Positions 61,858 to 64,000 of a DNA stretch of 64,000 nt are shown piece after piece. A model generated the notes under the pieces. The model ran no database searches and had not been told where the DNA came from. It was given only the letters and a program-made list of their open reading frames with translations. A program made the translations under genes and the position numbers. The stretch covers positions 9,796,001 to 9,860,000 of the forward strand of contig CP053167.1 in NCBI GenBank assembly GCA_014607495.2, in the 5' to 3' direction. Every line of letters starts with the position of its first letter. Position 1 is the stretch's first letter. The DNA comes from Carposina sasakii. Lineage: Eukaryota > Arthropoda > Insecta > Lepidoptera > Carposinidae.

Positions 61858-62053
61858 TATACTCGTATGTTTGTATTAAACAATATAGTGTTGTTACATA
61901 GTTATATTGAGAATGCATATTTGATGTCTTAATGAGTTTTCTTAACACCAGAAATGACAATGCATATTTATGACGCAATTATAAAGGACAAAAATGGAAC
62001 ATGACAGATTTGGAACAAATTTTCCATACAATGACCCCTCACTATACATGGTG

Positions 62054-62200
62054 TAGCAAAAGGGGTATGTTAAGCGAAAAGTTATGAAAATAGCCCACTA
62101 TAAGGAACACAGAATTGAGACTCTCATCATCATCTGTTTATTTTTCAAGATTGTATAAACATTCCTGAGCTCTTTAGTTATTTCTTCATACAATTTGGAC
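62054..62200 (+). mobile_element. MITE P1, left half
   Basis: CATGGTGTAGCAAAAGGGGT, TATGTTAAGCGAAAAGTTAT, CAAGATTGTATAAACATTCC; right arm missing. Confidence 0.7.
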
Positions 62201-62331
62201 ATTACTACTTAATTACATCTCTAATTGAGATATGCAGAAAAATCCTCAAGATTGTTCTCACAGAATCTCTCACGTCTATAATATTGCAATTGGCTGTAAG
62301 ACTAGGTACGTAAGGACAGGAGGCATCTTAA

Positions 62332-62480
62332 CGCCTAGAGCCTAGTGACTTGCCGCGCGCCAAAAAATACTTATTTGCTATCTTGCATACGCGCTCACTG
62401 CACACTGCGGCCGGTCGCGACAATTCTAGAATGTTCATTTTACTTAGTTACTCGCTAGGTCACTCACTAGGTTCTAGGCG
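62332..62480. mobile_element. MITE flanked by TTAA (P10)
   Basis: CGCCTAGAGCCTAGTGA and inverse TCACTAGGTTCTAGGCG with TTAA directly outside at 62328-62331 and 62481-62484, as in piggyBac-type insertions. Confidence 0.75.
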
Positions 62481-62484
62481 TTAA

Positions 62485-63600
62485 GAAAGTCCCCTCCCTA
62501 TGCGAACGTACTCTAAGTCTCCAGGATTCCATGATTATGAGTCCAGAAGGTAGAAATCCAAATTTGTAATTACTTATTCCTATAAAGGGTGCCCTGAGAG
62601 CAGGATTTATTTCCCTTCAGGGCCAGGAAAAAAACTATACAAAAGGTTACATAAGTAAGGTGAACTGTAGGGCGCAACTTCATTAGCACACTAGTGGTAG
62701 CGCAACCAGTGACCAAAGTGTCTTTTTTAAATTGACTTTTGATGCTTTATAAGTACTAAGATTATGCCCGTAGCACACCTTCGCCGCCGAACCACAGAGA
62801 CACTGCGGCAGTCTCAGTAGTCTCAGCCTGTCAACGTTTTGTTTTATAGGTGCCCATTCTAAGGCATAGTTTTTTCGTCGATTTTACTCCAACGCCAGCA
62901 TGTGGCTGGCAGTCTGTATTGCGGGTCCGCGTGGATTTCGCACGTGTTTGTCAGCCGACAAAATATACGAAATCAAAGGATTTTCCGCTACTCAAACTAT
63001 ACCAATAGTCACTACGTAGGTATGTCAAGTTTGCGATAGATGTTATTTTGGCTATCTTCGCTGTGGAATCTGAGCGACTATTTATCATATTTCATTACGT
63101 GGTCTTTAAAAATTTTGGGTTAGCTCGCATCTACCGGTTTATTTTGGACAAGAAAGCTAATGTCAATTGTTAGCGTCACCAAGCCGCCTAATGAGAATGG
63201 AGACCCTAATTCGTACTGTGCCTTTCCATTCAAGATTGATGGTTCGCCCTATTGAGAACTCAAAGGGGTTTTCTTGTGGTTTTACATTTTTTTCAGTATT
63301 AGATTTATGGTCTTACGCCTAAAGATGTCTATAGGTGTATTAGGTAAATTTTTCTATTTATGATCATACTTACAAACTTTGGGAATGCCATCCACGAGAT
63401 GGACGGACGAACTAGCCAAGTTCTTGGGTATTTTCTGGATGCAGATTGCTTACAACCGGTCGTAGTAGAGGACATTGCTATGCTCAGCATTGGACTTTTT
63501 ATAACTGAAAATGATAATGTAACCAATAACTAATTCGCATAATTTTGTATGAAAGAAAAAAAGGCTCCCAGTGACTAGTGTTGAGTAGGACATACAAGAG
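62485..63600. other. Unassigned intergenic sequence
   Basis: Somewhat richer in CG between 62760 and 62960. No coding exon or repeat family recognised. Confidence 0.4.
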
Positions 63601-63611
63601 GCACTTCATTT

Positions 63612-63995
63612 GTCCCGGACATGACGTCAAAATGTAAGAGTGCCTCTAAATTTTAAATTGTACTACTTCAATTTTCTTGTCGCGGTCGAGCTTGAACGGT
63701 CGAGCGAGGCAGGCAGACAAACGACAAGCACGTCACGTGATCACGTCACGGTCGTCGCGTCTGACATTTTGAGCGAGAGAGAAATATATTGTCTTCCATG
63801 CGAGGCGAGGCGCCGCCAGCCAGGAGGCGCGTAGGTAATAGGTATTTAAAATTCAAATAATAATAATCTAACGTTGTTTAGAGAGTCAGTGCCATTTAAT
63901 TTGTATTTTTTTGATATTTCGGATTTTGAAGTAGATATACCTATTAAGAATTTTAATTAAAAAAAAGATTAAGAGTCTTAATTTAAGATACTCAG
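63612..63995 (+). promoter_or_regulatory. Probable promoter and first noncoding exon of the next gene
   Basis: TGACGTCA at about 63622, a CpG-rich 63680-63835 block with E-box CACGTG (63734-63739) in CGTCACGTGATCACGTCACG, TATTTAAA at 63843, arthropod initiator TCAGT at 63886-63890, then an AT-rich leader with a strong donor CTCAG|GTAAG at 63995/63996. No ATG-led frame is needed; the coding part would lie beyond the window. Confidence 0.5.
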
Positions 63996-64000
63996 GTAAG

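Overview
The window is AT-rich, repeat-dense genomic DNA of an insect, almost certainly a moth or butterfly (Lepidoptera). The evidence is the dispersed repeats: tRNA-derived SINEs, non-autonomous Helitrons starting TC and ending in a hairpin plus CTAG, palindromic MITEs, and CR1/Jockey-like LINE tails. The genes have short exons and long introns. The species cannot be named from the sequence.

Gene 1 (226-21906, + strand) is the 3' part of a coronin-7/POD-1 gene, the tandem-propeller coronin that links actin, microtubules and Golgi traffic. I could place 18 exons by reading splice sites and phases. They cover the end of the first coronin module, a Ser/Pro-rich linker, the complete second WD40 propeller with its coronin extension, and an acidic Trp-containing tail ending in TAA at 21904-21906. 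All junctions agree in phase except one: exon 2 to exon 3 is one base out unless a weaker donor at 3306/3307 or an unseen micro-exon is used. The introns are full of transposons, several within 15-50 bp of splice acceptors. One 5' splice site (after 13033) has been amplified into a 19-bp minisatellite.

21907-43900 is a long intergenic region with no convincing gene. It holds nested MITEs, an 852-bp near-perfect hairpin transposon (36001-36852), a second copy of a minisatellite-bearing Helitron (34393-35187; first copy 5624-6532), microsatellites, and stretches where I see nothing.

Gene 2 (43947-45637, + strand) is an ommochrome-binding-protein-like beta-propeller: one large exon (44760-45637) plus a probable upstream exon (43947-44112) whose phase fits and which would add a transmembrane segment. 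GC at third codon positions drops abruptly inside the large exon near 44990.

45640-63600 is again repeat-rich and gene-poor: a broken LINE reverse transcriptase (47730-49090), a 1.4-kb hAT-like element (49703-51114), SINEs, Helitrons and foldback MITEs. The last 360 bp (63640-63995) look like the promoter and first noncoding exon of another + strand gene: a CpG/E-box-rich stretch, an arthropod TCAGT initiator and a CAG|GTAAG donor at the window edge.

The two identified genes have no evident functional link. The coherent story is the mobile-element landscape, where nested insertions and preserved empty sites let element boundaries and target-site duplications be read directly.
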